Of a stretch of 47,567 nucleotides of DNA, positions 16,109-25,174 are shown one piece after another (the stretch's first letter is position 1; every line of letters starts with the position of its first letter). The notes under the pieces were generated by a model, which saw nothing but the letters and a program-made list of their open reading frames with translations, ran no database searches and was not told the origin of the DNA. The translations under genes and the position numbers were made by a program. The stretch comes from an uncultured Oscillospiraceae bacterium (GTDB lineage Bacteria > Bacillota > Clostridia > Oscillospirales > Acutalibacteraceae): the NCBI GenBank assembly GCA_900546785.1, contig URED01000015.1, positions 1 through 47,567 on the forward strand, written 5' to 3'.

Positions 16109-17944
16109 ATGGCAAAAATAATCGGTATTGACTTAGGTACAACAAACAGCTGCGTCAGCGTAATAGAGGGCGGCGAACCCGTCGTTATCCCCAACGCAGA
16201 GGGCGCAAGAACAACACCGTCCGTCGTTGCGTTCAGCAAGGACGGCGAAAGAATGGTCGGCAACGTTGCAAAGCGTCAGGCCATCACAAACCCGGAAAGA
16301 ACCATCAGCTCCATCAAAAGGCATATGGGTTCCGATTATAAGGTAAATATAGACGGCAAAGCTTACACACCGCAGGAGATCTCCGCGATCATTCTTCAGA
16401 AGCTCAAAACAGATGCGGAAAGCTACCTCGGCGAAAAAGTAACAGAAGCGGTCATCACCGTTCCCGCTTACTTTACGGACGCACAGCGCCAGGCTACCAA
16501 GGACGCAGGCAAGATCGCCGGTCTTGATGTTAAGAGAATCATAAACGAGCCTACGGCTGCAGCTCTTGCTTTCGGTATAGATAAGGAAGAGGATCAGAAA
16601 GTCATGGTCTATGACCTCGGCGGCGGCACATTCGATGTATCCATTATCGAAATGGGCGACGGTGTTCAGGAAGTTCTTGCAACTGCGGGTAACAACCGTC
16701 TCGGCGGCGATGATTTTGATAAAAAGGTTATGGATTGGATCGTTTCCGAATTCAAAAAGACGAACGGCATAGACCTTTCGGGCGATAAAATGGCTATGCA
16801 GCGTGTTAAGGAAGCGGCTGAAAAGGCAAAGATAGATCTTTCCGGTATGACTACGGCGCAGATCTCTCTGCCCTTTATTACGCAGGATGCTACCGGCCCC
16901 AAACACCTTGAGATGACGCTTACCAGAGCGCAGTTCAATCAGATGACGGCGGATCTTGTTGAAAAGACCATGGGCCCCGTTCGCCAGGCTATGCAGGACA
17001 GCGGCCTTTCCATGAACGAGATAGATAAAGTCCTTCTTGTAGGCGGTTCAACACGTATTCCCGCTGTTCAGGAAGCGATCCAGAAGTTCAGCGGCAAACA
17101 GCCGTTCAAGGGCATCAATCCCGATGAATGCGTTGCAATGGGCGCGGCGCTCCAGGGCGGCGTTCTCGGCGGCGATGTAAAGGGTCTGCTTCTGCTTGAC
17201 GTTACCCCGCTTTCCCTCGGCATTGAAACCATGGGCGGCGTAAATACAGTCATCATTGAAAGGAATACAACGATTCCTACTAAGAAATCTCAGATCTTCT
17301 CAACTGCCGCAGATAATCAGACCTCGGTTGAGGTTCATGTTCTTCAGGGTGAAAGGCAGTTCGCAAAGGATAACAAAACGCTTGGTATGTTCCATCTGGA
17401 CGGTATTTTGCCCGCACGCCGAGGCGTTCCGCAGATCGAAGTAACCTTTGATATAGACGCAAACGGCATCGTTCATGTATCTGCAAAGGATCTCGGCACC
17501 GGCAAGGAGCAGCATATCAGCATCACAGCCTCCTCCAATATGAGCAAGGAGGATATTGATAAGGCTGTTAAAGAGGCGGAGCAGTTCGCTGAGGAGGATA
17601 AGAAGAGGCGTGAGGCCGTTGACCTTAAAAACGGCGCGGAGCAGCTTGCTTATCAGACGGAACAGCTCATCTCCGAAAACGGCGATAAATTCTCCGCAGA
17701 TGATAAATCCGCTCTTGAAACAAAGTGCAGCACGCTGAAAGAGGCGCTGAAAGGCGATAATTTAGACGCGATCAAATCGGCGCAGGATGATCTTCAGAAT
17801 AAATTTTACGAGGTATCACAGAAACTCTACCAGGCGGCTCAGGGTGCGCAGGGCGCTCAGCCCGGCGCGGATCCCAATGCAGCGCAGCAGGGCGGTGACG
17901 ACGGCTATACGGACGCCGATTTCACTGAGGTAGACGATAACTGA
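16109..17944 (+). CDS. dnaK: Molecular chaperone DnaK (Hsp70)
   Basis: A 611-residue Hsp70. The ATPase domain has [14 protein letters not shown], the phosphate loop [13 protein letters not shown] and [12 protein letters not shown]. The substrate domain starts near [14 protein letters not shown]. The C-terminal lid is followed by a Gln/Ala/Gly-rich tail ending FTEVDDN. It uses ATP to bind and release unfolded proteins with DnaJ and GrpE. GGAAGGAAG precedes the ATG. Third gene of the CIRCE-controlled operon. Confidence 0.98.
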   Translation: MAKIIGIDLGTTNSCVSVIEGGEPVVIPNAEGARTTPSVVAFSKDGERMVGNVAKRQAITNPERTISSIKRHMGSDYKVNIDGKAYTPQEISAIILQKLKTDAESYLGEKVTEAVITVPAYFTDAQRQATKDAGKIAGLDVKRIINEPTAAALAFGIDKEEDQKVMVYDLGGGTFDVSIIEMGDGVQEVLATAGNNRLGGDDFDKKVMDWIVSEFKKTNGIDLSGDKMAMQRVKEAAEKAKIDLSGMTTAQISLPFITQDATGPKHLEMTLTRAQFNQMTADLVEKTMGPVRQAMQDSGLSMNEIDKVLLVGGSTRIPAVQEAIQKFSGKQPFKGINPDECVAMGAALQGGVLGGDVKGLLLLDVTPLSLGIETMGGVNTVIIERNTTIPTKKSQIFSTAADNQTSVEVHVLQGERQFAKDNKTLGMFHLDGILPARRGVPQIEVTFDIDANGIVHVSAKDLGTGKEQHISITASSNMSKEDIDKAVKEAEQFAEEDKKRREAVDLKNGAEQLAYQTEQLISENGDKFSADDKSALETKCSTLKEALKGDNLDAIKSAQDDLQNKFYEVSQKLYQAAQGAQGAQPGADPNAAQQGGDDGYTDADFTEVDDN

Positions 17945-17971
17945 TTCGGTTAAAGGCTTTTTCTCCAAAAC

Positions 17972-18003
17972 AAGGTGGCGGAATATGCAGATTCCGTCAC
18001 CTT
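17972..18003 (+). other. Intercistronic hairpin between dnaK and dnaJ
   Basis: A 13-bp stem (17972-17984 with 17991-18003, one G-U pair) and a six-base loop. No T-run follows, so it is more likely an mRNA processing or stability element, or a partial attenuator lowering dnaJ expression, than a full terminator. Confidence 0.6.
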
Positions 18004-18027
18004 GAATATGATTAGAGGGAGGAAAAT

Positions 18028-19182
18028 ATGGCGGAAAACAAACGCGATTACTATGAAGTTCTGGGCGTTTCCAAAGGCGCTTCAGAGGATGAGATAAAAA
18101 AAGCATACAGAAAAACGGCAAAAAAATACCATCCCGATCTTCATCCTGACGATAAAGAGGCGGAGGAAAAATTTAAGGAATGCAACGAGGCTTATGAGGT
18201 GCTTTCAGACCCCGAAAAGAAAGCCCGCTACGATCAGTTCGGCTTTGCCGGCGTGGATCCCAATTACGGCGCCGGTCAGGGTGCCGGCGGCTACGGCGGC
18301 GGTTTTGGGTTTGACGGCGATATAGACCTCGGCGATATATTCTCCTCTTTCTTCGGCGGCGGTTTCGGCGGCGGCTTCGGCGGTTCCAATCCGAACGCGC
18401 CCAGAAGGGGCAGGGATATTCAGATCAGTCTTACGCTCTCTTTTGAGGAGGCTGCAAAGGGCTGTAAAAAAGAGATAGAAGTTCCGCGTGTGGAGGATTG
18501 CAGCGAGTGCGGCGGAACAGGCGCGGAAAAAGGCACAAGCGCCAAGACCTGCTCAAACTGCGGCGGCAAGGGCTATATCAATGTTCAAAACAGAATGGGC
18601 TTTACCATTGTTACCCAGCAGCGCCCTTGTAATGTATGCGGCGGTCGTGGTAAAATAATAGAAAAGCCGTGCCATAAATGCGCAGGAAAAGGAAAAGTCA
18701 GGATTAAAAAGAAACTGTCCGTTGATATACCGGCGGGTATTGATGAAACAAGAGTTATCAATCTCCACGGCATGGGTGACAGCGGTATGAACGGCGGCCC
18801 GGCAGGCGATCTTAAGGTTGTTGTTAAGATCAGACCGCATAAGTTCTTCAAGCGCGAGGGATATGATATTTGGTACGATAAGCATGTTTCCATGGTTGAG
18901 GCAACTTTGGGAGCAGAACTGAAGGTGCCCACGCTTGATGGGGATGTAAAATATAATATGCCGGCAGGCACCCAGCCGGGTGATGTTTTCAAGCTGAAAG
19001 GCAAGGGCGTTCAGCGGCTCAATTCCATAGGCAGGGGCGATCAGCTCGTAAGAGTTATCGTTGATATTCCTAAGGGGCTGAATTCTCAGCAGAAAGAGCT
19101 TTTAAAGCAGTTCGATAAATCCTATATTGCGCCCAAAAATCAGGGCAAAGAGGGATTTTTTGATAAATTTAAGAAAAAATAG
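18028..19182 (+). CDS. dnaJ: Chaperone protein DnaJ (Hsp40)
   Basis: A 384-residue class I J-protein. The J domain at 1-70 carries the HPD motif in [12 protein letters not shown] Gly/Phe-rich linker runs to about 130. Four zinc-binding repeats follow ([32 protein letters not shown]), then the C-terminal substrate domains. It delivers clients to DnaK and stimulates its ATPase. AGGGAGG precedes the ATG. No terminator is seen before the next gene 34 bp downstream. Confidence 0.97.
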   Translation: MAENKRDYYEVLGVSKGASEDEIKKAYRKTAKKYHPDLHPDDKEAEEKFKECNEAYEVLSDPEKKARYDQFGFAGVDPNYGAGQGAGGYGGGFGFDGDIDLGDIFSSFFGGGFGGGFGGSNPNAPRRGRDIQISLTLSFEEAAKGCKKEIEVPRVEDCSECGGTGAEKGTSAKTCSNCGGKGYINVQNRMGFTIVTQQRPCNVCGGRGKIIEKPCHKCAGKGKVRIKKKLSVDIPAGIDETRVINLHGMGDSGMNGGPAGDLKVVVKIRPHKFFKREGYDIWYDKHVSMVEATLGAELKVPTLDGDVKYNMPAGTQPGDVFKLKGKGVQRLNSIGRGDQLVRVIVDIPKGLNSQQKELLKQFDKSYIAPKNQGKEGFFDKFKKK

Positions 19183-19216
19183 GCTCGTATTTTAACAGCG
19201 CGCCGGAGAGGGTTTT

Positions 19217-20437
19217 ATGGAAAATAAAAAAATCAAGATCGCCGTTGCAGGCACAGGCTATGTGGGTCTTTCAAACGCGGTGCTGCTTGCGCAGCACAAC
19301 ACGGTCTTTGCCGTTGATATCGTAGAAGAAAAGGTAAAGCTTATAAACGAGAGAAAATCGCCTATAGTAGATAAGGAGCTCTCCGAATATCTTGCTGAAA
19401 AAGATCTGGATCTAACTGCTACAACAAACGGCGCCGAGGCTTATGCGCAGGCGGATCTCGTTATCATTTCCACACCAACGGACTATGATGAGCAAAAAAA
19501 TTATTTTAACACTTCTTCTGTTGAGGCAGTCATAGAGCTTGTGCTCAGTGTGAATAAGGACGCGGTAATGGTTGTCAAATCAACCGTTCCCGTCGGTTAC
19601 ACAAAAACGCTTGCAAAGAAATACCCCGGTGCAAATATCATCTTCAGCCCCGAATTCCTGCGCGAGGGCAGGGCGCTTTATGATAATCTTTACCCAAGCC
19701 GCATCATCGTTGGCTTTGACAAGGAAAATAAAAAGCTGGAAGAGGCTGCGCACACTTTTGCTTCGCTTTTGCAGCAGGGCGCTCTGAAAGAAAATATCCC
19801 CGTGCTTTTTACTAAACCTACGGAGGCGGAGGCAGTAAAGCTTTTTGCAAACACCTATCTTGCGCTTCGCGTAAGCTATTTTAATGAGCTGGATACGTAT
19901 GCGGAGATACACGGGCTGGATACAAAAGAGATCATTGAGGGCATCGGCCTTGATCCCAGAATCGGCACGCATTACAATAACCCCTCGTTCGGCTACGGCG
20001 GCTACTGCCTGCCCAAGGATACGAAGCAGCTGCTTGCAAACTACGCGGATATTCCTGAAAACCTGATCCGCGCCATCGTGGATTCAAACCAAACAAGAAT
20101 TGAATTCGTCGCTTCGCGCGTGCTGAAAAAGGCAAACCACAGCGCAGAAAATATTGCCACCATAGGCGTGCATAGGTTAACGATGAAATCCAATTCGGAT
20201 AACTTCCGCCAAAGCTCCATTCAGGGTGTTATCAAGCACATTAAGGGCGAGGGCGCAAACGTTATTATCTATGAACCCACGCTTGAGGACGGCAGCACGT
20301 TCTTCGGCAGCAAGGTGGTAAACGACCTTGATGAATTTAAAAAGCGCAGCGATGTCATCATCGCAAACAGAATGAGCGCTGAGCTTGAGGACGTTGCCGG
20401 TAAGGTATATACAAGAGATATTTATAACAGAGATTGA
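19217..20437 (+). CDS. UDP-glucose 6-dehydrogenase family nucleotide-sugar dehydrogenase
   Basis: A 406-residue enzyme. The NAD fold begins [12 protein letters not shown] (about 10-21), followed by [18 protein letters not shown] and FSPEFLREG. The catalytic Cys264 is in [11 protein letters not shown]. It oxidises a UDP-sugar (most often glucose) to the uronic acid, feeding capsule or other envelope glycans. The sugar is not certain. GGAGAGGG precedes the ATG. It follows dnaJ closely, so heat-shock readthrough is possible, and has its own terminator. Confidence 0.9.
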   Translation: MENKKIKIAVAGTGYVGLSNAVLLAQHNTVFAVDIVEEKVKLINERKSPIVDKELSEYLAEKDLDLTATTNGAEAYAQADLVIISTPTDYDEQKNYFNTSSVEAVIELVLSVNKDAVMVVKSTVPVGYTKTLAKKYPGANIIFSPEFLREGRALYDNLYPSRIIVGFDKENKKLEEAAHTFASLLQQGALKENIPVLFTKPTEAEAVKLFANTYLALRVSYFNELDTYAEIHGLDTKEIIEGIGLDPRIGTHYNNPSFGYGGYCLPKDTKQLLANYADIPENLIRAIVDSNQTRIEFVASRVLKKANHSAENIATIGVHRLTMKSNSDNFRQSSIQGVIKHIKGEGANVIIYEPTLEDGSTFFGSKVVNDLDEFKKRSDVIIANRMSAELEDVAGKVYTRDIYNRD

Positions 20438-20448
20438 TTTTACACATT

Positions 20449-20480
20449 ACGCCCTGCGAACACGCCGCAGGGCGTTTTTC
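20449..20480 (+). terminator. Terminator after the UDP-sugar dehydrogenase
   Basis: ACGCCCTGCG (20449-20458), loop, CGCAGGGCGT (20466-20475), followed by TTTTC. Confidence 0.92.
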
Positions 20481-20511
20481 TATGAGAAAATAAAAATCTT
20501 ATCATTTTGTA

Positions 20512-20540
20512 TTGACAAATTGATTTTGCAGGCGTAATAT
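20512..20540 (+). promoter_or_regulatory. Promoter of the TetR-type gene
   Basis: TTGACA (20512-20517), 17-bp spacer, TAATAT (20535-20540). The -10 lies inside the left arm of the palindrome at 20536-20567. Confidence 0.7.
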
Positions 20541-20567
20541 AACAGTGTGATATAGCACTGTTATATT
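20536..20567. promoter_or_regulatory. Palindromic operator, likely TetR autoregulatory site
   Basis: A perfect inverted repeat with 12-bp arms (AATATAACAGTG / CACTGTTATATT) and an 8-bp centre, over the -10 and transcription start of the TetR-type gene. Its symmetry and position are what a dimeric repressor controlling its own gene would use. Confidence 0.65.
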
Positions 20568-20585
20568 TTTGCGGGAGAGAATTTT

Positions 20586-21209
20586 ATGCAGGAAAAAGAG
20601 CTTTCAACACTTCAGGTCATTCTGATAACAGGCAAAAACGAATTCCTTGAAAAGGGCTATTCGGGCGCCTCGCTGCGCAATATCGCGCGGGAAGCCGGCG
20701 TAACGACCGGCGCGTTTTACGGTTATTTTAAAAGCAAGGCGGAGCTTTTTGACGCGCTTGTTGCGGAGCCTTACAGCGAATTTCTTGCTATCTATAACGG
20801 CGCGCAAAAGGCGTTTGCCGACCAGCCTTACGAAAAACAGGCGGTGTCCGTGGGAGAAATCAGCGGCGATTGCATGGTGGAGCTGCTGGATTACGCCTAT
20901 GATCATATGGACGCTTTCAAGCTGATCCTCTGCTGCTCTGAGGGCACGAAATATGAGCGCCTGATTGACGATATGGTGGATATAGAGGTAAAAGCTACGC
21001 ATGATTATATCAAGGTTCTGCGCAGTATGGGCAAAAGCGTGCCGAATATAGATCCGGTTTTGGAGCATATCCTTATAACCGGCATGTTCAACGCCTTTTT
21101 TGAAATGATTATACATGAGATGCCGCGCGCGGATGCGCAGGAATATCTGAAAGAGATGCGCGCGTTCTACACAGCCGGTTGGTTTAAGATCATGGGGCTG
21201 GAAATGTAA
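20586..21209 (+). CDS. TetR/AcrR-family transcriptional regulator
   Basis: A 207-residue protein. The N-terminal helix-turn-helix (NEFLEKGYSGASLRNIAREA followed by GVTTGAFYGYFKSKAELF) is classical TetR. The rest is a helical ligand-binding domain of unknown specificity. GGGAGAG precedes the ATG. Its own promoter overlaps a strong palindrome, suggesting autoregulation. A terminator at 21227-21249 separates it from the two ABC exporter genes, which it may also control. Confidence 0.92.
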   Translation: MQEKELSTLQVILITGKNEFLEKGYSGASLRNIAREAGVTTGAFYGYFKSKAELFDALVAEPYSEFLAIYNGAQKAFADQPYEKQAVSVGEISGDCMVELLDYAYDHMDAFKLILCCSEGTKYERLIDDMVDIEVKATHDYIKVLRSMGKSVPNIDPVLEHILITGMFNAFFEMIIHEMPRADAQEYLKEMRAFYTAGWFKIMGLEM

Positions 21210-21226
21210 TTTTATTTTGTTAAATT

Positions 21227-21249
21227 CAGGGGCGGGAGCCTCTGTTTTT
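21227..21249 (+). terminator. Terminator after the TetR-type gene
   Basis: Stem CAGGGGC (21227-21233) with GCCTCTG (21238-21244), one G-U pair, four-base loop, then TTTTT. Confidence 0.7.
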
Positions 21250-21259
21250 AAAATCAACA

Positions 21260-21275
21260 GTTAGGCATACCTAAC
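21260..21275. promoter_or_regulatory. DtxR-like dyad before the ABC pair
   Basis: GTTAGG-CATA-CCTAAC, a perfect 16-bp palindrome 24 bp before the first ABC start codon. Its TTAGG/CCTAA halves resemble iron-dependent DtxR/IdeR sites. A weak TAAAAT -10 candidate lies just upstream at 21249-21254. Confidence 0.5.
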
Positions 21276-21298
21276 CAATATTATAAGGAGGTCTTTAT

Positions 21299-23077
21299 TT
21301 GAAAAAAGAATCTGATCTGAAGCGCCTTATGGGCTGGGCGGGAAGGCATAAATACCTTACCTATGCCTCCTGGGCGCTTTCCGCACTGAGCGCGCTGATC
21401 GCGCTTTTGCCGTTCTTTTATATCTGGCGCATCATAAACGAGGTGATACGTGCGGCGCCCGATTTCTCTTCTGCACAAAATCTGACGCAGTACGGATGGT
21501 CGGCAGTCGGCTTTGCAGTGCTCAGTGTGCTCATTTACATAGCAGGGCTTATGTGCTCGCATATCGCTGCGTTTCGCGTGGCAACAAATATTCGCATTGA
21601 GGCAATGCGCCATATTGTGGAACTGCCGCTCGGCGTTGCCGAAGGCTTCGGCAGCGGCAGGCTGCGCAAGATCGTGAATGAATCCAGCGCCGCAACGGAA
21701 ACTTACCTTGCCCACCAGCTTCCCGATAAAGCGGGCGCTATAGCAACACCGCTTGGTCTGTTAGTGCTGCTGTTGGTGTTTGACTGGCGGCTTGGTCTTC
21801 TGAGCCTTGTGCCCGTTGTGCTCGGATTTATAATCATGATGTTTATGACGGGCAAGAATATGCAGCAAAAGATGAAAGAATATCAGGACGCTCTGGACGA
21901 TATGTCCAACGAAGCGGTTGAATACGTGCGCGGAATACCCGTTGTTAAAACTTTCGGTCAAACGGTGTTCTCCTTTAAGAAATTTAAGGATTCCATAGAA
22001 AGATACCGTGTCTGGGTCATTGCGTATACAAAGCAGCTCAGAACACCCATGATCTTTTATACAGCGGCAATCAACGGCGTTTTCGTGTTTCTTACCGCAG
22101 GCGCGCTCGCTTTTACACGCGGCGGAGTCAACGGTGAATTTCTTGTAGATCTTATCTTCTATATCATAATCACGCCCGTGATCTCCATAACGCTGACGAA
22201 GATCATGTTTCAAAGCGAGAACGCTATGATCGTGCGTGATGCGCTTCAAAGAATAGACAGCGTGCTGGATCTGGAACCGCTGCCAAACAGCAAAGCGCCC
22301 GCTTTTGCGCGTGATTCTTCTGTTGCGCTTAAAAACGTGACATTCAGTTATGACGGAAAAACAGATGTGATAAAAGGTGTTTCCATGTTTGTGCCTGCCG
22401 GAAACACGGTCGCCCTTGTCGGGCCGTCCGGCGGCGGAAAAACAACGCTTGCAAATCTGATCGCCCGGTTTTTTGATGTGAAAAGCGGCAGCGTTCTAAT
22501 AGGCGGAGCAGATGTCAGGGATATACCCAAAAACGAACTGATGAACAATATTTCTTTTGTTTTTCAAAACAGCCGCCTGATCAAAGCTTCCGTGCTTGAA
22601 AACGTGCGCCTTGCAAGGCCCACGGCAAGTGAGGAGGAAGTGGAGAATGCGCTGCACGCGGCGCAGTGTGCCGATATTATCGAAAAGCTGCCGCAGGGCA
22701 TACACACCGTTATCGGCGAAAACGGCGTGTATCTTTCCGGCGGCGAGCAGCAACGCATAGCCATTGCCAGAGCGGTGCTCAAGGACGCGCCCGTCATCGT
22801 GCTTGACGAGGCCACGGCGTTTGCAGATCCTGATAACGAAACGAAGGTGCAGGCGGCGTTTTCCAATCTATCCAAAGGGAAAACGGTTATTATGATCGCG
22901 CACAGGCTTTCAACGGTTGTAAATGCAGATCGTATCTATGTGGTTCAGGACGGCAGAATCGTGCAGAGCGGAACTTTTGAGGAGCTGAAAGCGGCAAAAG
23001 GGCTGTTTGCCGATATGTGGAAAAATTACCAAACATCGGTAGAATGGAAAGTTGCGGGAGGTAATCATCATGCTTAA
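21299..23077 (+). CDS. ABC transporter, fused permease and ATPase (IrtA/YbtP-like half)
   Basis: A 592-residue half-transporter. The six-helix membrane domain is about 1-310 and includes EYVRGIPVVKTFGQTVFSF, a segment characteristic of exporter-fold ABC pairs linked to siderophore uptake. The ATPase domain has Walker A GPSGGGKTT, signature LSGGEQQR, Walker B VIVLDEATAF and the H-loop IAHR. The D-loop is FADPDNE instead of the usual SALD-type. It starts with TTG behind AAGGAGG. It overlaps the next ABC gene by 8 bp, so the two probably form a heterodimer. The transported substrate is not proven. Confidence 0.88.
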   Translation: MKKESDLKRLMGWAGRHKYLTYASWALSALSALIALLPFFYIWRIINEVIRAAPDFSSAQNLTQYGWSAVGFAVLSVLIYIAGLMCSHIAAFRVATNIRIEAMRHIVELPLGVAEGFGSGRLRKIVNESSAATETYLAHQLPDKAGAIATPLGLLVLLLVFDWRLGLLSLVPVVLGFIIMMFMTGKNMQQKMKEYQDALDDMSNEAVEYVRGIPVVKTFGQTVFSFKKFKDSIERYRVWVIAYTKQLRTPMIFYTAAINGVFVFLTAGALAFTRGGVNGEFLVDLIFYIIITPVISITLTKIMFQSENAMIVRDALQRIDSVLDLEPLPNSKAPAFARDSSVALKNVTFSYDGKTDVIKGVSMFVPAGNTVALVGPSGGGKTTLANLIARFFDVKSGSVLIGGADVRDIPKNELMNNISFVFQNSRLIKASVLENVRLARPTASEEEVENALHAAQCADIIEKLPQGIHTVIGENGVYLSGGEQQRIAIARAVLKDAPVIVLDEATAFADPDNETKVQAAFSNLSKGKTVIMIAHRLSTVVNADRIYVVQDGRIVQSGTFEELKAAKGLFADMWKNYQTSVEWKVAGGNHHA

Positions 23078-24812
23078 AAAGCTTCAAAGGCGGTTCGCCC
23101 TTTCGGAACAGGGCGCAAAGGATCTGATCAAGGGCTGTATCGCCTGTGCCTTTCAGAATATCTCTTTTATGTTTCCCGTGTGGATCCTCTATCTGCTTGT
23201 GGCGGATATGTTTTCGGGTGTATCGCCGGCAAGCAGGGCGCCCGCGTATTTGGCGGGCTGTGCAGCGTGCGTGCTTCTTATCATTATAACAACATATTTT
23301 CAGTATAACGCTACTTATTTTGCAACATATAAGGAAAGCGGTGTACGCCGGATCACGCTTGCGGAAACACTGCGTAAGATACCGCTGTCCTTCTTCGGTA
23401 AAAAAGATCTTGCGGATCTAACCAGTACCATTATGGCGGATTGCACTTTTCTTGAACAGAGCTTTTCGCATTTTGTGCCGGAGCTTTTCGGTTCGATCGC
23501 TTCAACAGTCATCGTTGGCATCGCGCTTTTGATCTATAATCCCGTTTTGGCGGCTGCGGCGCTGTGGGTGCTTCCTGTTTCTTTCCTTATCGTTGCGCTC
23601 TCTTCCAAGGTGCAGGAAAAGCTGAATCAAAAATCGATGGATGCTAAAATGGCGAGCGCGGACGGGATTCAGGAATGTATAGAAACGCTGAGCGATCTAA
23701 AATCGAACAATGCGCAGTACCGTTACCTGCGTGTGCTTGAAAAAAAGATACGAGCTGTTGAAAAAAGGCTTGTAATTACGGAGCTGGGCACGGCGGTATT
23801 CGTCGTTTCCGCAGGACTCTGCCTGAAACTCGGTATCGCCACGGTTGCACTCACCGGTTCTTCGCTGCTTGTTCAGGGAAAGCTCAGCGTGCTGGATTTC
23901 TTTATGTTTTTACTTGTCGTTTCCCGTTTGTATGATCCGCTGCAAAGCGCACTTCAAAATCTTGCAGCCATAATATCCACAAATACAAATGTTTCAAGAA
24001 TGAATGAGATACTGGATCACCCGTTGCAAACAGGCTCCAAAGCGCTTACCAACAACGGATGCGATATTGCCTTTGAAAATGTCAGATTCGCCTATAATAC
24101 AGGTGAGGCTGTGCTTAAAGATGTGTCTTTTACCGCAAAGCAGGGGCAGGTAACAGCGCTTGTAGGCCCGTCCGGCGGAGGCAAAACTACCGTTTCGCGC
24201 CTTGCGGCACGCTTTTGGGATATAAACAGCGGCAGGATCACCGTGGGTTCCATGGATATTTCAAAAATAGATCCGGAAACGCTTATGTCGCTGTATTCGA
24301 TCGTATTTCAGGATGTTACGCTGTTCAACAATACCATAATGGAAAACATACGTCTTGGCAGAAAAGATGCAACGGACGAGGAGGTGCTTGCCGCAGCCAA
24401 GCTTGCAAATGTTGATGAATTTGCTCTGCGCCTGCCTGATAAATGGAACAGTATGATCGGTGAAAACGGTTGTGCGCTCTCGGGCGGTGAACGCCAGCGC
24501 ATCTCCATTGCAAGGGCATTTTTGAAGGATGCGCCGATCATACTTATGGACGAAGCGACCGCTTCCCTCGATGTGGAAAACGAAACGCTGATCCAGACCG
24601 CATTATCACGCTTGATAAAAGATAAAACCGTGCTGATCATCGCGCACAGAATGCGAACTGTTGCGGGTGCTGATAAGATCGTTGTTTTAAAGGACGGCGT
24701 TGTTGCAGAGCAGGGAGCGCCGCAGGAGCTTATGAAAGCAAACGGCATTTTCAGCCATATGGTAAAGCTCCAGAGGCAGGGCGCGGATTGGTCTATCGGG
24801 GAGCTTTCTTAA
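23070..24812 (+). CDS. ABC transporter, fused permease and ATPase (IrtB/YbtQ-like half)
   Basis: A 580-residue partner of the preceding half-transporter. The membrane domain covers the first ~320 residues. The ATPase domain carries Walker A GPSGGGKTT, FQDVTLFNNT at the Q-loop, signature LSGGERQR, Walker B IILMDEATASLD and IAHR. The ATG at 23070 follows GGGAGGT; a TTG six codons upstream overlaps the ribosome site and is rejected. Both ATP sites look intact, so both halves should hydrolyse ATP. A GC-rich hairpin and T-run follow at 24860-24912. Confidence 0.9.
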   Translation: MLKKLQRRFALSEQGAKDLIKGCIACAFQNISFMFPVWILYLLVADMFSGVSPASRAPAYLAGCAACVLLIIITTYFQYNATYFATYKESGVRRITLAETLRKIPLSFFGKKDLADLTSTIMADCTFLEQSFSHFVPELFGSIASTVIVGIALLIYNPVLAAAALWVLPVSFLIVALSSKVQEKLNQKSMDAKMASADGIQECIETLSDLKSNNAQYRYLRVLEKKIRAVEKRLVITELGTAVFVVSAGLCLKLGIATVALTGSSLLVQGKLSVLDFFMFLLVVSRLYDPLQSALQNLAAIISTNTNVSRMNEILDHPLQTGSKALTNNGCDIAFENVRFAYNTGEAVLKDVSFTAKQGQVTALVGPSGGGKTTVSRLAARFWDINSGRITVGSMDISKIDPETLMSLYSIVFQDVTLFNNTIMENIRLGRKDATDEEVLAAAKLANVDEFALRLPDKWNSMIGENGCALSGGERQRISIARAFLKDAPIILMDEATASLDVENETLIQTALSRLIKDKTVLIIAHRMRTVAGADKIVVLKDGVVAEQGAPQELMKANGIFSHMVKLQRQGADWSIGELS

Positions 24813-24859
24813 TCTGCCTGCGCGTGTTACGTTCCGCGGTGTTTGAGCGGCGGTTCCCG

Positions 24860-24912
24860 GTGTGCCCGGCGGGGTGATCGTACCCTGCCTCGCACACGGT
24901 GCCAATTTTTTA
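24860..24912 (+). terminator. Probable terminator after the ABC pair
   Basis: GTGTG (24860-24864) pairs with CACAC (24893-24897), enclosing GGGT/ACCC around GATCGT. The T-rich run at 24905-24912 follows after eight bases. The spacing to the T-run is longer than ideal. Confidence 0.5.
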
Positions 24913-24930
24913 AAAGTTTTTATTTTTGTA

Positions 24931-24959
24931 TTGACAAAGAGCGGTGAATATGGTATTGT
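24931..24959 (+). promoter_or_regulatory. Promoter of the DUF3793-flavodoxin unit
   Basis: TTGACA (24931-24936), 17-bp spacer, TATTGT (24954-24959), followed directly by two related dyads. Confidence 0.65.
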
Positions 24960-24967
24960 TTAGGTAG

Positions 24968-24985
24968 TTAGTTAAGGCTAACTAA
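24968..24985. promoter_or_regulatory. DtxR-like dyad A before DUF3793
   Basis: TTAGTTA-AGGC-TAACTAA, a perfect inverted repeat starting 8 bp after the -10 box, at the expected transcription start: a repressor position. Confidence 0.6.
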
Positions 24986-25000
24986 TTTTTTAAAGCTACA

Positions 25001-25017
25001 AGTTAGCCTGAACTAAC
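25001..25017. promoter_or_regulatory. DtxR-like dyad B before DUF3793
   Basis: GTTAG (25002-25006), six bases, CTAAC (25013-25017). Read against the reverse of dyad A it shares AGTTAGCCT-n-AACTAA, so the two are copies of one site in opposite orientation. Confidence 0.55.
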
Positions 25018-25048
25018 CTGTCGTTGTCCGCACAGCGGCAAACACGCA

Positions 25049-25143
25049 GGGCGCCGGAAATTGCTCCTTCAGAACTTCTTTGTACCCGAAATGCAAAATT
25101 ACACTCTCCCTCAATTTTTGCCTTTTGAAAATGACCGGCGCCC
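25049..25143 (+). other. Structured 5' leader of the DUF3793 transcript
   Basis: GGGCGCCGG (25049-25057) is exactly complementary to CCGGCGCCC (25135-25143). It encloses 77 bases that include an inner stem (25093-25100 with 25113-25121, one bulge). The long-range pairing ends about 30 bases before the start codon. It does not match a riboswitch class that I recognise. Confidence 0.4.
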
Positions 25144-25174
25144 TTTATAAAAATTTTGCCCTTACGGTGACATT

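Noticed and set aside
16133..16906. A long minus-strand open frame opposite dnaK.
   Set aside because: It is a codon-bias shadow of a strongly conserved gene and shows no features of its own.
21279..21284. TATTAT as the -10 of the ABC exporter genes.
   Set aside because: Transcription would start at or after the ribosome site (AAGGAGG at 21285-21291), leaving no leader for translation.
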